NCBI GenBank assembly: GCA_025765615.1
Contig: JAIVFJ010000006.1
Span: 496,001 to 560,000, forward strand
Length of the DNA stretch: 64,000 nucleotides
Origin: Zopfochytrium polystomum
Taxonomy: Eukaryota; Chytridiomycota; Chytridiomycetes; Chytridiales; Chytridiaceae
Direction: 5' to 3'
The translations under genes were made by a program, and so were the position numbers. Shown here in pieces: positions 33,126-44,748 of this stretch; within the stretch, counting starts at the first letter, position 1; each line of letters begins with the position of its first letter. A model generated the notes under the pieces. It saw only the letters and a list, made by a program, of their open reading frames with translations. It had not been told where the DNA came from and did not search any database.

Positions 33126-34241
33126 TTAGTGGAAGCGCAGCGCTGCAAGAAACAGATGAAAAGTCGCTTTGACCTTTTTCGAGTCATATTCGACGGCAGT
33201 ATGCATATGTCCCAGCTCGTCGTCGCGGAACTCGCGGATAACCTGAATAAGTGGTAAGCGGAGTGTACTTCGAAAGTCGCCAACTACGTTACATTCTGGA
33301 GTTTCTCGATTTCCTTGTTCCCTTCAATCTGGATGAGCTCGCGAATTTGACTGACGGGTAACGGGAGGGGCAGTTAGAGAGCCTTTTTTTTTTTTTTTTT
33401 TTCTTTTTGCCAAATGGACCTTACTCGTTGTAATGCTCATTGATGACATCTTCCACCGCCTCTGTGCAGGCCATAGCCGCCTCTTTTCCGAGCAGCGCCG
33501 AGCCGGCGCCAAGGGCAAATCCAGCGGCCGTCCAAAACGGCGTGAGGGCAGAGGGCCGGATGCGGTTCTCCCCGACAAGCCTGTTCATGACGTCCAAGTG
33601 CAGCTTTTCCTGGTCCCACATATGCTGTGTATGAGGGTGCGAGCAGCCAGGTCAGGCGAAAACACTGTCCGTCCCTCACTCGGGACGAAGAGAGAAGGCC
33701 CCGAAGAAAAAAAAAATGGGAAAAGAAAAAAAACCTGAATCGCAGGGCCAACATCCTTGTTGGACCCCAGCACGGCCATTTGGCCGCGGTAGATGGCGTC
33801 GGCGCCAATCTCGCCGGCCTGGTCGACGCGCAGCATCGCGGCGATGGCGTCCTTCTGCTCGCCGGTCAGGGCCTGCGTGCGTGGGGAGGAGGAGGAAGAG
33901 GGGTCCTCGCTGTCGTCGTCGGTGTGAGCGGCGGCCCGCTCAGCATCGGCAGGGGCGCGGAGGGGCGCGGACGAGGAGGAAATGGCGCGGCGGCGATGGT
34001 CGAGCGGGAGGAGGCGGCGGGAGACGGAGGAGAAGGAGGAGGAGGAGGAGGAGGAGGAGGAGGAGGAGGAGGAGGAGGAGGAGGAGGAGGAGGGCGAGGA
34101 GAGAGCGGCTGCTGCGAGGCGCGCGGGAGTGCTGGGCAAAGCGGCGGCGCGGAGGCTGGCGGCGGCCGACGACGACGACGACGACGACGGCGCCCTGCCG
34201 ATGGGAAGGGTGGCGGCGGCGGTGCGGAGGAGACGCATCAT
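33126..34241 (-). CDS. COQ7: COQ7 5-demethoxyubiquinone hydroxylase
   Basis: Four exons: 34241-33735, 33624-33425, 33350-33293 and 33242-33126 (293 aa). It is a di-iron ferritin-like enzyme of ubiquinone synthesis. The ligands are visible as [43 protein letters not shown] and [15 protein letters not shown]. It should hydroxylate demethoxyubiquinol on the matrix side of the inner mitochondrial membrane, within the CoQ synthome. The presequence ([17 protein letters not shown]) is followed by a long Ser-rich stretch with a pure poly-Ser run encoded by repeated TCC (genomic 34036-34091) before the enzyme core at about residue 125. The first donor is weak (gttttt) but the phase fits. An extra ankyrin gene converges from the left. 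Confidence 0.92.
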
Positions 34242-34761
34242 TGCGATCGGGCCAGGATGAGTTTTCGTGACAAGGAAGGGTACGCTCACGTGATTGAAAG
34301 TCTCTTGGAGGAGATCAAGAGAGGAGATACAGGACTCGGACTCGCTGTCGAGCTCGACCCCCCCAAAGGCCGCTGAGGCACGAAAGACGGATGGATGGAT
34401 GGATGGATGGAGAGGGGGGAGGCAGACGGAGGGACGGAGGGACGGAGGGAGGGAGAAAGGGAGTCCGTGGTCGGCCAGCCAGCCACGCAGCCAGCCAGCG
34501 CCTGCCTGCCATGCCCTGCCTGCGTGTCTGCTGCCTACGTGCCTGCCTACCCCCCGTTCGCATTAGATAGCCTCCTCGCCGTCTGGCTCGATGAACAAGT
34601 GGTGGGGGCAGAAGGACGGGGACAACCCAATCATTCGATCTGGGCGCAGCAGCGGCGGAGTTCGAATTGGTTGTTCAACTACCGAACAAAAAGAAAATCA
34701 AACAGACCCACCCTACACTCTCTCCCTCCATTTCCTCCCTCCCCTTCCTCCCCTCCGGCAC
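34242..34761. promoter_or_regulatory. divergent promoter region with tandem repeats
   Basis: 520 bp between COQ7 (-) and the TPR gene (+). It contains (GGAT)n at 34389-34412, (GACGGAGG)n at 34428-34455 and CCAGC/CCTG-rich short repeats up to about 34555. No coding sequence is supported. Confidence 0.6.
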
Positions 34762-35348
34762 ATGGCGACCGTCCCAGCGCCAGACGCCGCCGACGGAGCC
34801 GGCATCAACAACAGCAACAGCAACAACAACAGCCGCGGGCAGACGTCCTCCGAAGAGTGGCTGCTGCTGCGCGTCGGCGTCCTGCCGCGCAACTCGCTCG
34901 GCTGGTTCCGCTCCGGCGTTGGCTTTTACAACAAGAAGGAGTACACAAAGGCGATCGAGTGCTTTGAAAAGAGCGTCGAGCTGGATCCCATGAACGTGGG
35001 TGCCTGATTTTGTCAGATCCACGGCGTTGGAAGTAACCGTCTTGCACATCGACACCCCCCCCCCTACCACAACGACAGTACAACGCGTTTCAAATTATGG
35101 CCCGGGCTTGCATCGCAGTGAATCGTACGTCTATCCTTCACAGCACTTGCTTGCACTTTTCATGAAACTTACCCGCAACTACTATCAAAAGGGAAGGATG
35201 ACGCGATCGCAGCGCTGAAGCAATCGGTGATGCTGGACAATCCGTCAGATTGGTTAGTCAAACCCGAGAACCCCCCGGAGTTGCACGGCAGTTGTTTACG
35301 TATTTGTACAGGCAACTTTTGGTCGAGCTTACTTCGAACAAGGAATAA
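34762..35348 (+). CDS. small TPR-repeat protein
   Basis: Four exons: 34762-34995, 35079-35124, 35192-35252 and 35312-35348 (125 aa). The N-terminal 40 residues are Asn/Ser-rich. A TPR pair follows: GWFRSGVGFYNKKEYTKAIECFEKSVELDPMN, then YNAFQIMARACIAVN, DDAIAALKQSVMLDNPSDW and a short end LLVELTSNKE. TPR units serve as protein-binding scaffolds; the partner is unknown. The small last three exons fit by phase. A one-residue choice at the third acceptor is uncertain. It converges with the LENG1-like gene, 77 bp away. Confidence 0.75.
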
Positions 35349-35425
35349 AACCTTCCCCTCCCCCCTCCTCAACATAGCTTTGATCATAAACGTGAAGAAG
35401 AACAAAAACGAATAAATATTTCCCA

Positions 35426-36619
35426 CTATCGACGGTACCAGTCTTCTTCTTTGCGGACGTCTTTTCGCGCCGCCGAAGCGTCGCCTCGCCGACCCTGACG
35501 TGACAGATCTCGGTTAAAGCCGCTGTTGTACCCCATTTCGCGCTCCGCTTTGAGAGATTCAGACAGGCTCAGCACGGGCTTTGGATTCAGGAGCTCTTCC
35601 GCCCGCTGCCGTTCCTTGAGTTCGCGAGCCAAACGTTCTTGCCGAAGCTCCTCGATCGTCTTTGGCTTGGTGGATTTGGGCTTTTTGCTGGTCGAGTCCG
35701 ATCGCGGGTCGGCCGAGGGCGTCTTTTGTAACAGTTTGGCCATTGGATCCTCAAAGTCGTCGACGGTGCGCTTCCTCTTCCTTTTTTTTTTTTTTTTTTT
35801 TTGTTTGGTCGCGAACGGTGAGTTGCGATTGAATGGAGAAATACAAAGCAGAAGACTTACGGTTTTTTGTCGCCTTGACTCCCCTCCGACTTGAAAAACG
35901 GTCTCTCCCCGACCGGAGGAAGGTCGTTCACGGCCTTGTCCGTCGCGTACCAGGGCACGACTCCCGTTTTCTCTCCGCGTTCGCCGCCAAGGTACATGGT
36001 GATTTGCTTCTCAAACTTTGCCTTCTCCGCGGCCTTTTCCGCCTCGTATTCATCGTTGGTTGTGCTTGTTGGCTGGAGTTGGAAAGGCGCAGGGAGGGGG
36101 ATGACGGTTTTCGTAATTTCATTCGGGCGGCCTATTCGGAGGAAAAAGGGGTTCCGCAAGCGATATTACGGCAACCTACCTTGCCCTGCTGCGGGAACAG
36201 GTGCACGTGCACGCCGTCGTGAAGAAGGCTCTCGGTGGAGCTGGGTTCCACCTTTAATCGATCGTCCCGGCGCCCCGATGCTTTGACCCGAAGGCTCTCC
36301 AGCCGCCGCTCTTGCGCCTGCGTGTGTAGGGAGGGGCTGTGTGAAAATCGTGGATCTGGGGTGGGCGGCACGACTTACAGCAGCCCTCGCCCGCCCATCC
36401 TTCTCCTCGGCCTCCTTGCGGGCCTGCTCCTCATCGCGGGCGACCCGGTCGCGATTCTTCTGGTTGTAGACGTTCCAGCTCTTGTGCGGCAGGATGCGCA
36501 GCCCACCTGGGGAGGAGGAGGAGGCGGAGGAGGAGGAGGAGGATCGATCGATGAGGGTGGGTTAGCAAGGGATCTGGCTGACTGGGTCCAATCTGGGCCA
36601 AAAACGCACCGCCTCCCAT
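35426..36619 (-). CDS. LENG1-like protein with CIR_N domain
   Basis: Five exons: 36619-36610, 36506-36379, 36317-36176, 36131-35861 and 35780-35426 (301 aa). The first coding exon is only 10 bp and, joined to exon 2, gives MGGGGLRILPHKSWNVYNQ, the conserved CIR_N start found in LENG1 and splicing-linked proteins. Downstream are an Arg/Glu-rich helix (DRVARDEEQARKEAEEKD), TMYLGG and VVPWYATDK, and the KTIEELRQERLARELKERQRAEELL helix with YNSGFNRDLSRQ near the end. It is likely a nuclear spliceosome-associated factor. The end of exon 3 needs a gttgcc donor to keep the frame although a better gtaggt lies 4 bases upstream; that junction needs cDNA. Confidence 0.8.
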
Positions 36620-37193
36620 TGCCGAATGTCGAATGCTTTTTTTCGTCTCCGAACCCTTCCGCTATTCTAGACTTGTTCGATTCAATCTCCCGTGCTCACT
36701 CCACAACGTACAACGGCATCCTTTACTTTGCGCATGTCAGTGCGGGTCCCAAAAGCAATTCATAGACTGGTCTCGCAGAAGCAGGGATGCAAAGCTCGAA
36801 AAACCGTGGCTACCAGCTCTCTTTTTTTTATTTTTTTATTTTTATTCACAAGCATAAACTCATTGTTGTTGTGCACCTATCAGTTTAGTTGGCTTTGTTG
36901 GTGTCAACCACGGCGGGACCTCAGATAATCCAGACTCACTACATTTGGCATCGAATACAATTCGATCTTTTGATTTCCCTTGAACATCTGTACTTCATTC
37001 TCAATATTTGTGAACCACAATGTTCAACATGGAGACCAAACATATAGCGATCTCACTGCTTGTCCGGGGCAGCATCGAAACTTAAGCCCAATGGGTGACT
37101 TCTTTGTGATGAACTCTACTTCCCGTCCGGTGTGATTTGGAGGTGGCAGAGCCTGATGTCTACCGATGGGGAAACAATCTCCCACAGCAAAAC

Positions 37194-37263
<70 letters not shown>

Positions 37264-37964
37264 ATGGAGGGAGTTTAGTTGTGATTTTCGGTGAGAGCTA
37301 GTTTTGCCCCCCATCAACGGTCTGGTTGTTTGTGCTGAAGATGAGACAACCGGGGAGGTCATGGCGGCGTTCGATGGCGGCGTTCTGAGCGATTTCATTC
37401 AATGCTTCTTTCCCCCAGAGATTCCCAGATTACCCTATTCAACCAGCCAGGACAAAACGACTAACCTCCCTGGCCTTTGTGTGCGCGTGGGCGGGCTGCT
37501 GAAGGTTCTGGAAAAAAGGACACCACCGAGATGGCCCAAACAGAGTCCTGTTGAACATTGTATGTGCATACCTCTGTAAGCAAGGAACCAAAAGTTTGCG
37601 AGTGTGCCCCTACATGCGTAGATAAAAATTCAGACAATAGGTATTAATAATTTCTGTCGTTTGCATCGGGGGGAGATGAACAATCGTCATGGCCGTCCCA
37701 ACAACGCGATCCTGTGACAGATCCAAAAAAGACAAAGACAAAATAGACAAAAAATCAAAGAGGAAAAACAAAAAAAAAAAAAACGAAAAAAAAGAGAAAA
37801 AAGAGAAAAACTTGCCGCCGTCAAGCACATACCCCCCCACCAATCTCAATCTCCGATCCTCGTTCGTCTTCAAACGGACTCTCCCACCCTCCGCGCCTCG
37901 TCCTCCTCCCTCCCTCCCTCCCTCCCTCCCTCCCTCTCCTCCCCCCACACACTACCCCCCCTTC
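36620..37964. other. intergenic region with long (CT)n run, no gene seen
   Basis: About 1.35 kb between divergent genes. A near-perfect (CT)n run of about 30 units lies at 37198-37260, and A- and CCCT-rich tracts lie at 37720-37945 just upstream of the next gene. The part 36850-37600 is less GC-rich than its surroundings and could be decayed mobile DNA, but nothing in it is recognisable. Confidence 0.55.
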
Positions 37965-38272
37965 ATGTTCTCGCCCCATCTCTTTTCCTCTTCGTCATCG
38001 TCCTCGTCCTCCGCTGCAACCACTGATCGACCGCTGTCCCCCGCCGCTTCGACCGCCTCCTCCTTGGGGCCGCCGCCACACCAGCACCCACCATACCCCG
38101 ACGGCTCCTCGCCGCGATGGCCTGCTCGTCTCGTCGCCGTTGCCGCCTTGGCCGCCTTGGCCCTTCTCCCGTCCGCCTCCGCCGTCGACCCTCCGTCCGG
38201 CCTTACAAACTCCTCCTCCACCATCATGGGCTACGTGAACCAGTGCCCTTTCTACACGATAAAATCGTATGT

Positions 38273-38309
<37 letters not shown>

Positions 38310-39763
38310 ACGTTCGATCCAGCTGACTCTTCTGCACTAGACTCGGCTTCCAGAATAACTGGCTGCTTGCAGCGGGAACGGCGAAGCCGAATTTCGGCAA
38401 CTTGACGAACTCGACTGGGGATTCATACGATGAATTGTGGAGTCTGCGGACAAACGCGACCGGCAGCTGGGTCTGGTCCTGGTCTGCGTCCAACGCGCTG
38501 GAAAATCCAAACTCAACCCTGACGGGTACTTCAGCCGTGTATTCAACATTTTCCGTCAAGCACTCGTCCCTCCAGATCCCATCGTCGATGCTGTTTTTGT
38601 ACAACCAACTGTCATCGACACTCGACGTCCTCTCTTACTGGTGGCTAAATCCCCGGGAGACCTACGACCGCGACCACCCCCCGAGAAGCGTACCGCTCCC
38701 CGTCTCGGGCGTTCTATCCGTGTCCACTCTGGACAACAATTTCGGGGTGTATGTTGCCTCGGGAAACCAGATTTGGTGGGTGCAGGTGACCGCGGCCTAC
38801 AGCGCCGGCCCTCCATCCTCCACCGTCGGCCGCAACGTCTCTAGCGGGTCCTGGCCGTCTGCGCTAGTCTGGACGACCGGCGCCGTCGTCGCGCCGCCAG
38901 TTATTCCAACCTCATCCGTGAGATCATCGTCCACAAACGGCACAGCCACAGGATCCAGAAGCGCCTCGGGATCCAGAACCGCCACGGGCACAGGGACAGG
39001 CACAGCCACAGCAACAGCCACGAGCTCGGGCAGCCTCACAGCCACGGTGTCGACCCGGCAGACAACGCAGACGACAGAGGCCGAGGCCGGCTCGGCCGCC
39101 AAAGCGACCACCTACGCCACCACGTTCATTTCCGTCTGGCTGCAAACCGACTTTTCGTACATTTACACGCTGTCGCAGGCGGAGACGCCGGGGAGCCCGA
39201 CGTACCACGTGCACCGCTTCCCGGCGGGCGGGCCGGCAACGTCGTTTTCGTCGGTCGACCCGGCGCAGTACACGGTGTCGACGCTGCCGGGCCAGCCGCT
39301 GGTCACGCTCAACGCGTCGCTGTACCCGGCGCTTCCGTCCGACCGCTCTACGGCGCCCTCGTCCATGGTCGTCAACCCGCGCACCAAGCAGATTTACGTT
39401 GGGCTCTCGAACTCCCGCAACGTGACCTCGACTGCGGGGGTGTTGGTGTATTCTCCGCCGTCGGGGTCGGGCGGCGACGGCAGCTACCAGCTAACGGGGT
39501 GGATCCAGACGACGTTTGTGAACGTGCAAGCGCTGGAAGTCGACAACGACGGCAACATGCTGTACATTGCCGGCGACGACGGTTCGGGCAACGGTAGGGT
39601 GGATTACCTCAGTCTTGCCGGAAGCGGCACCGGAAAGAGCGGAGCCGTGGGCGGCCGCGCTAATGTCGGGTCCTGGCTTGGTTGTGGTGGTGTTGTTGTG
39701 TGGACAGCGTGCTTCGCGCTGATTTCTATTGCTTGGCCAGGGCTTGCCGCCGTGGATCTTTGA
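37965..39763 (+). CDS. Ser/Thr-rich putative cell-surface protein
   Basis: Two exons, 37965-38266 and 38341-39763 (574 aa); the 74-bp intron contains a (CT)n run. A Ser/Pro-rich cytosolic-looking start of about 50 residues is followed by one hydrophobic segment (RLVAVAALAALALLPSASA), which may be a late signal peptide or a signal anchor. The outer part has several N-glycosylation sequons (for example NSS, NAT, NST), a beta-rich region, a Ser/Thr/Gly repeat block near 310-345 (TGSRSASGSRTATGTGTGT) and a C-terminal hydrophobic end with small residues before it, as in GPI-anchored proteins. I do not recognise a family. A role at the cell wall or surface is inference. Confidence 0.7.
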
Positions 39764-40499
39764 ACAACACCAGCACTTATTTTTTTTTTTTTTTTTGGTG
39801 ACCTCTTTTTTTAATCTGGGTCCCTCGCTCGCCCTTACCTTCCTTCACTTGCTCTCGCCGACTCTGTTCTAGACAGTTCCCCGCACCTCCTCCTCCTCCT
39901 CCTCCTCCTCTACAGGCCTGCCAGCGTCTCTGCTTCTCCTCCTCTCTTACTTCTTTTTTAAATGATCGTCCAGAGCTCTTTTTTTTTTTTTTTTTATTGT
40001 AGGGCCAGGGAGTTTGGGGCCTTCCGTCCTTCCTTCCTTCCTCCCCTGTGCTTGCTTCTACTAACGTTCTTCCCTGACGATAATGTACTATTCAACCGAC
40101 GTTGCAGTGGGTTGTTTGTCTATGGTTCGTTTTGGTGGCCCGTTGCTCGCCTCTGTCTGATTGGTCCCAGTTTGGGGCAGCAGAAATCCTCTTCCTCCTC
40201 CTCCTGATTGGCCACAAGGAACGGACTACAACAACGTCACCGACTCCTCCCTCCACCCCACTTCTACTTTCTGCAACTGCTACTTGCCTGGCCGGGTAAA
40301 CCTCCGGCCGCCCCGTGTATCTCTCTCTCGCTCTCGCCGCCCTCTCTCGCCCCCTTAGTTTCTCCTGGGAACATTCGTGGTCCCAGCGAGACATTGCATA
40401 GTAGAAAGGGCATCCCCCGATCGTGATACCGTAACACCACCCTCCCGACGGACGCAAACGACCGTGGGAACACTTCAAACCCCCGCTGCATCAGTGCAT
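39764..40499. promoter_or_regulatory. intergenic region, likely promoter of the F-box-like gene
   Basis: Between two + strand genes. Poly-T runs occur at 39780 and 39980, with a (CCT)n stretch at 39885-39910. No gene supported. Confidence 0.5.
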
Positions 40500-43400
40500 A
40501 TGTCAACTCCTGCCGCCGCCGCCGCCGCCGCCGCCGACGCTTCGACTGCTCCTCCTCCTCCGCCACCTAAAGAAGAAGAGCACTTGGCACCGGCCCACCC
40601 CGACGAACAGCAGCAACAGCAGAAGCAGCAGGGCCACACAATGCAGCAGGACCCGACCTTTGCACCGCAACTAAAGCCGCCGCCACCACCACCGCACGAT
40701 CCAATCGTCCAGGTGGTCCCGCCGCCGCCTCCGCCGCCGTTGCCGGAGCAGGGCCGTCCGGTCGCCGGCCAAGATCGCGACACTCCCCACCGTCTGCAAC
40801 CACATCAGCAGCAACCTCAACACTTTCTGAAGCCAATGGCGAGCCGGCAGTTCCTTCGCCTAGACAACTTGGGCGCCATGACGCCTTCGTGGGATTACGA
40901 GTCCTTTCCGTGGATGCGCATTTTTCGCTACTTTGCCGACGACCCCGCCACCTACGAAGACGTCGGACGGGTCTGCGTTCACTTCAGGGCCATCTGCCAG
41001 TCCGAGTACTCCCTGCGGGCTGCGTACTTTGTCCTAAGGTCTGATGCTTGCACAGTGGATGCATTCGTCCGTTTTACTAACAAACCATCCTTTGCAACAC
41101 TGCAATTGCAATAGAACATGCCGACACATGGCATTCCACTACGTCTACACGCAGCATCCGTCGGCGCTCTCGCACGAACTCATGGACGCCCTGATCGAGG
41201 AGCTTAAGGTGCCCGTTCCGAAGCGTCTCGTCGAGATCATCTTTAAAGAGCAGCAGGAGACCCCGGAGCCACCAGCCGTGGCTCCGGATGGAGATCGCCG
41301 GCTTCGTGGAAGCACTTCCCGGCTGTTTGCGGACATTGGAAGTGGGAGCGCCGTAGCTGCTCTCGCTCAGAAAAGGAAGGACCGTTCAACCCAAAACACT
41401 CGCGGTCGGTGGAGGCGGCCCCTGCCACCGGGAACACTGGAGCACATTGTCGCCTATGGGTTCAAACTGTACGGGGACACACTGCTTCTGGACTTGCCGT
41501 CGCCCGAAGCCGAGAACGCTTCCTCTTCCCCAACACCTCCCGCTTCTGACGAAGCCCTCTTCCACGCGGCTCTTGCTCCTTCTCATCCCGACGTTCCGAC
41601 GCTCAAGACGATTCTCTTCCACAACCACTACCTGCCCGCCCTGGATCGACCTCGGACGGCCGACGAGTGGGATGACTTTTGGTTCAAGTGTCTTAAGCTC
41701 TACCGCGTGGACGTCGACCTTGGCCGGCACGTGTACAACCACTCGGGCTGGCCCGGTCCGCCCCAGGCGGCCAGCGACGCCCTGATCGCCAGAGCACTCC
41801 GGGACCCCGGCACGACGGATACGTTTCTAAAGTTCCTAGGCACGCGCGCTGGCGGCGGGCACCGAGTCACGCGTGAGGCCTGCGTCCGCGTGCTTGCCTC
41901 TCCGTCTCGCATCATGCTGGACTCGATCCCGGGCATGTCCGCCCTGGACTTGATGCGCACGTGCGTCCCCGGCGGCGAAGAGACACTCAAGGGCCACGCG
42001 CGCGCGGCGCTGGCCGTCTTGTTCCGCGACGGCCGGAGGGACGCCGTGCGTGCAATCGACACACTTTTGATGGAGTTTGAGCTTTCGGAGGAAGACGTGG
42101 GCATGGCACTGCTTGCCGACGGCATGAAGGACGACGTTGACCCAGACCTCTCCACACCCGTCGCGTCACCGTTGGTACCCGCAGCTGCTCCTGGGGGCGT
42201 CCTCGCCGGCGGCGATTGCCCCGGCCCGGTGACTGCGTACAGCCGGCACCGCTCTTCGGTACCGTTAGCGCCGTCCCCCGCATCGCCGGTGTCTCCCGCG
42301 TCGGTCGTCCCTTCGTTGTTTGCCCCGACCACAACCTCATCAATGAAATCGCCGCTCCCTTTCATGACGGCCCTCGGCCAAGTGCAGGGTGGTATGACGG
42401 ACATGCTGTGGCAGCTCATCCTCGCGCGGTATGGGTTGAGCCACCCATTCACGGCTGCATGCGTCGTCGACCTCGTCATTGGCGGGACCCTAAAAAACCC
42501 CGTCGCCGTCATCGTCGCCGCGTCGTCCCCGCAGCGCCAAAACGGTGCCGCTTCGTCGCCTCCGTCGTCGCCGTCGTCGGTGGCTGGCGCGGCCGCGGGC
42601 GCAGGCATGCGGCGGAATCCGCGGTCGCGATACTCGGTCATGATGGAAAACCCTCTCGCGCTGGCGGCTGCGGCCGCGTCCGCATCGGCAGGAGCGGGTG
42701 CGAGTGCAGGCACTGCGGCTGTACCGGCCGCCGTTTGGATCGACGAGGATCACGATGACCGGGACCGCGACACGGCGGCGCGCGATTCCCTCGAGGCGTT
42801 GCTGGAGGGTGCGGGGGTGCCTGTCGATCCCGGCATGATGGCGCCCATCTCCAAGGCGGTGCTAGCGCTGCGGATGGTGCGGCCGCGCGTTTTGGACTTC
42901 ATGGCGAGGTAAGCGAAACGGACCGAGAGGTAGTAGAAGAGACGAGCGGCGTAGCTTTCCTTTTCTGTTTTTCTTTGTTCTGACGTCCTTTTTTTCCTCC
43001 GCCAGGATCGAGCGCGCTCTGCTGCGAGCGAGCTTCGATCCGTACGCGACCGAGGCCGACCGGCTGCGGTGGTCGCGCGTGCGTTGGGTGGCGTCGCTGC
43101 GACGGCACGTGCTGGACCACCGGTCGTACCTGGAGCACGTGCTGTCGCCGTCCGAGCTCGCGGCAATGGACGAGCAGCGGCGGCGCGGGCGGCGAGCGCC
43201 CGAACGCACTTCGGGCATCTTTTCCGGAAAGATGTTTGCGGCTCAGCCGCAGGTGCACGCGCAGGGCGGGGCGACGGCCGGCAACGGCTTTGGTGGTAGC
43301 GGCGGGGGGGACGCCGGCGCCGGTGGAGCGGGTGCGACGACGGCGACGGCTGCGTCGACGGCGGCGGCGATCGCGCGGTCGCTGGTGGGCGGGCTTGTGC

Positions 43401-43927
43401 GCAGCACACGACCACGGGGCGCGTCGTTTGGCGGCTCATCGCAGCACCAGCACTACCACCACCACCACCACCAGCACTATGTGAACGGCGGCGGCGGCGG
43501 GGGGTCGGCGGGAGCCGGGGCGGTGGGTGCGACGAGCGTGGTGGGCGCGGGCCTGCTCAGCTCCGTGGTGGACCTGGTGGACCGCGAGTTTGCCGAGGTG
43601 CGTCGGTTCTTTGGCTGCGTCGAGCGGCTCGTCGCGGTGCTGGAGGCGCCGCGGCCGGGCCTGCACCGCGGCGACGAGGTCTCGGGGCTGCAGCAGCCGC
43701 CGTCGGGGTTCTCCGACGCGGAGGGCCCGTTTACGGCGTGGCTGCGCGAGGTCGACGCCAAAGCGGCGCAGAAGGCGGCAAAGGAGCACGCGCGCGCGGT
43801 GCAGCTGCAGCTGGCGCAGGGCGAAGCCGCGGCGGCGGCGGCGTCGTCGTCGTTCGGTGGTGGGTTTGGCGGCGACGGCGATGTCAAGAGCGTGTGGGAC
43901 GGGTTCATCAAGGGCACGTGGAGGTAG
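40500..43927 (+). CDS. large F-box-like protein of unknown function
   Basis: Three exons: 40500-41038, 41115-42908 and 43006-43927 (1084 aa). The first 120 residues are Ala, Pro and Gln runs. Next, WMRIFRYFADDPATYEDVGRVCVHFRAICQSEYSLR reads like an F-box helix set, followed by RTCRHMAFHYVY. The long C-terminal part is helical and Ala/Gly-rich with no domain I know; conserved-looking blocks are DEWDDFWFKCLKLYRVD, ACVRVLASPSRIM and LLSSVVDLVDREFAEVRRFFG. If the F-box is real, it would be an SCF ubiquitin-ligase adaptor. Intron 1 has a weak donor (gtctga) but a perfect tactaac branch site and matching phases; intron 2 is standard. Confidence 0.75.
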
Positions 43928-44589
43928 AGCGGGATGGGTACTGGGGAAAAGGGTGAGCGTGGCGAAGCGCTCGGGTGCGGAAGCTGCCCCGAAAAAGGGT
44001 CCAACACCCTAGTTTCTTTCTTTTTCTTTCTTTCTCTCGTTTCGATGTTTGTTTGTTTCCTCTCTCCTCTCTCTTTCCTTATCACTTTTTATTTCTCTCC
44101 ACCCGCTTTGCGGCCTGGGGTAGGTTGTGGTTGTGGTTGGGGTTGGAGGGAGGTTGGAAGGGGTTTGTGAGAGAAAAAAAGGCCGTGGGCAGCGTTCAAA
44201 CCCCACTTTGGGTTAAAATAGTGGCCCCTTTTCCCCTGGTAGGAAACCACCTCCAAAACCATCGCGTTTGGCAAATTCAATCCCTTCGACCTGTTTCAAA
44301 AAGGCTGCAGCTACAGGTTCCAAAATCGATAATACGCGTGTTGCCGATAGATCCAGCCCATCACCAGTTTTCAAAACTCTCCCGCGCAACGACAATATCC
44401 ATGATATTCTTTAAAAATTCGACCCAAAAAAAATGCCCGCTTAGCCCTCTGGTAGTTTTGCGCTTTTGCTTTGACTGCTTTTTTCTCTTTTTTATTTTAT
44501 TTTTTTGTTCAAGATTCTCGTGGCCATGCGTTTGGGATGCCGTGCAACGCCATTTTGATTAAATACTGCAAGGCCACCACTTCTTTCAT

Positions 44590-44623
<34 letters not shown>

Positions 44624-44748
44624 CTTTTTCTTTTCGCGTTGGGACACTGTTATCCGTCTGATGGCCTCCTTGTCTGTTGGGCTATACTGGTGGAAAGGGA
44701 CAAGCTATTATCCCTGTGGATGATGGTTGATAATCTGGGTGTAATGGG
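43928..44748. other. intergenic region, no gene seen
   Basis: T-rich runs, including about 33 T at 44588-44622, lie before the mobile region. A degenerate gatggttgat/gatggtcatc repetition occurs at 44716-44765. The left end of the tyrosine-recombinase element may lie here, but I cannot find its terminus. Confidence 0.5.

Noticed and set aside
33716..34376. Long + strand frames rich in Arg, Gly or Glu over the COQ7 gene
   Set aside because: They are complements of the Ser-coding and Ala-coding repeats of COQ7 on the minus strand.
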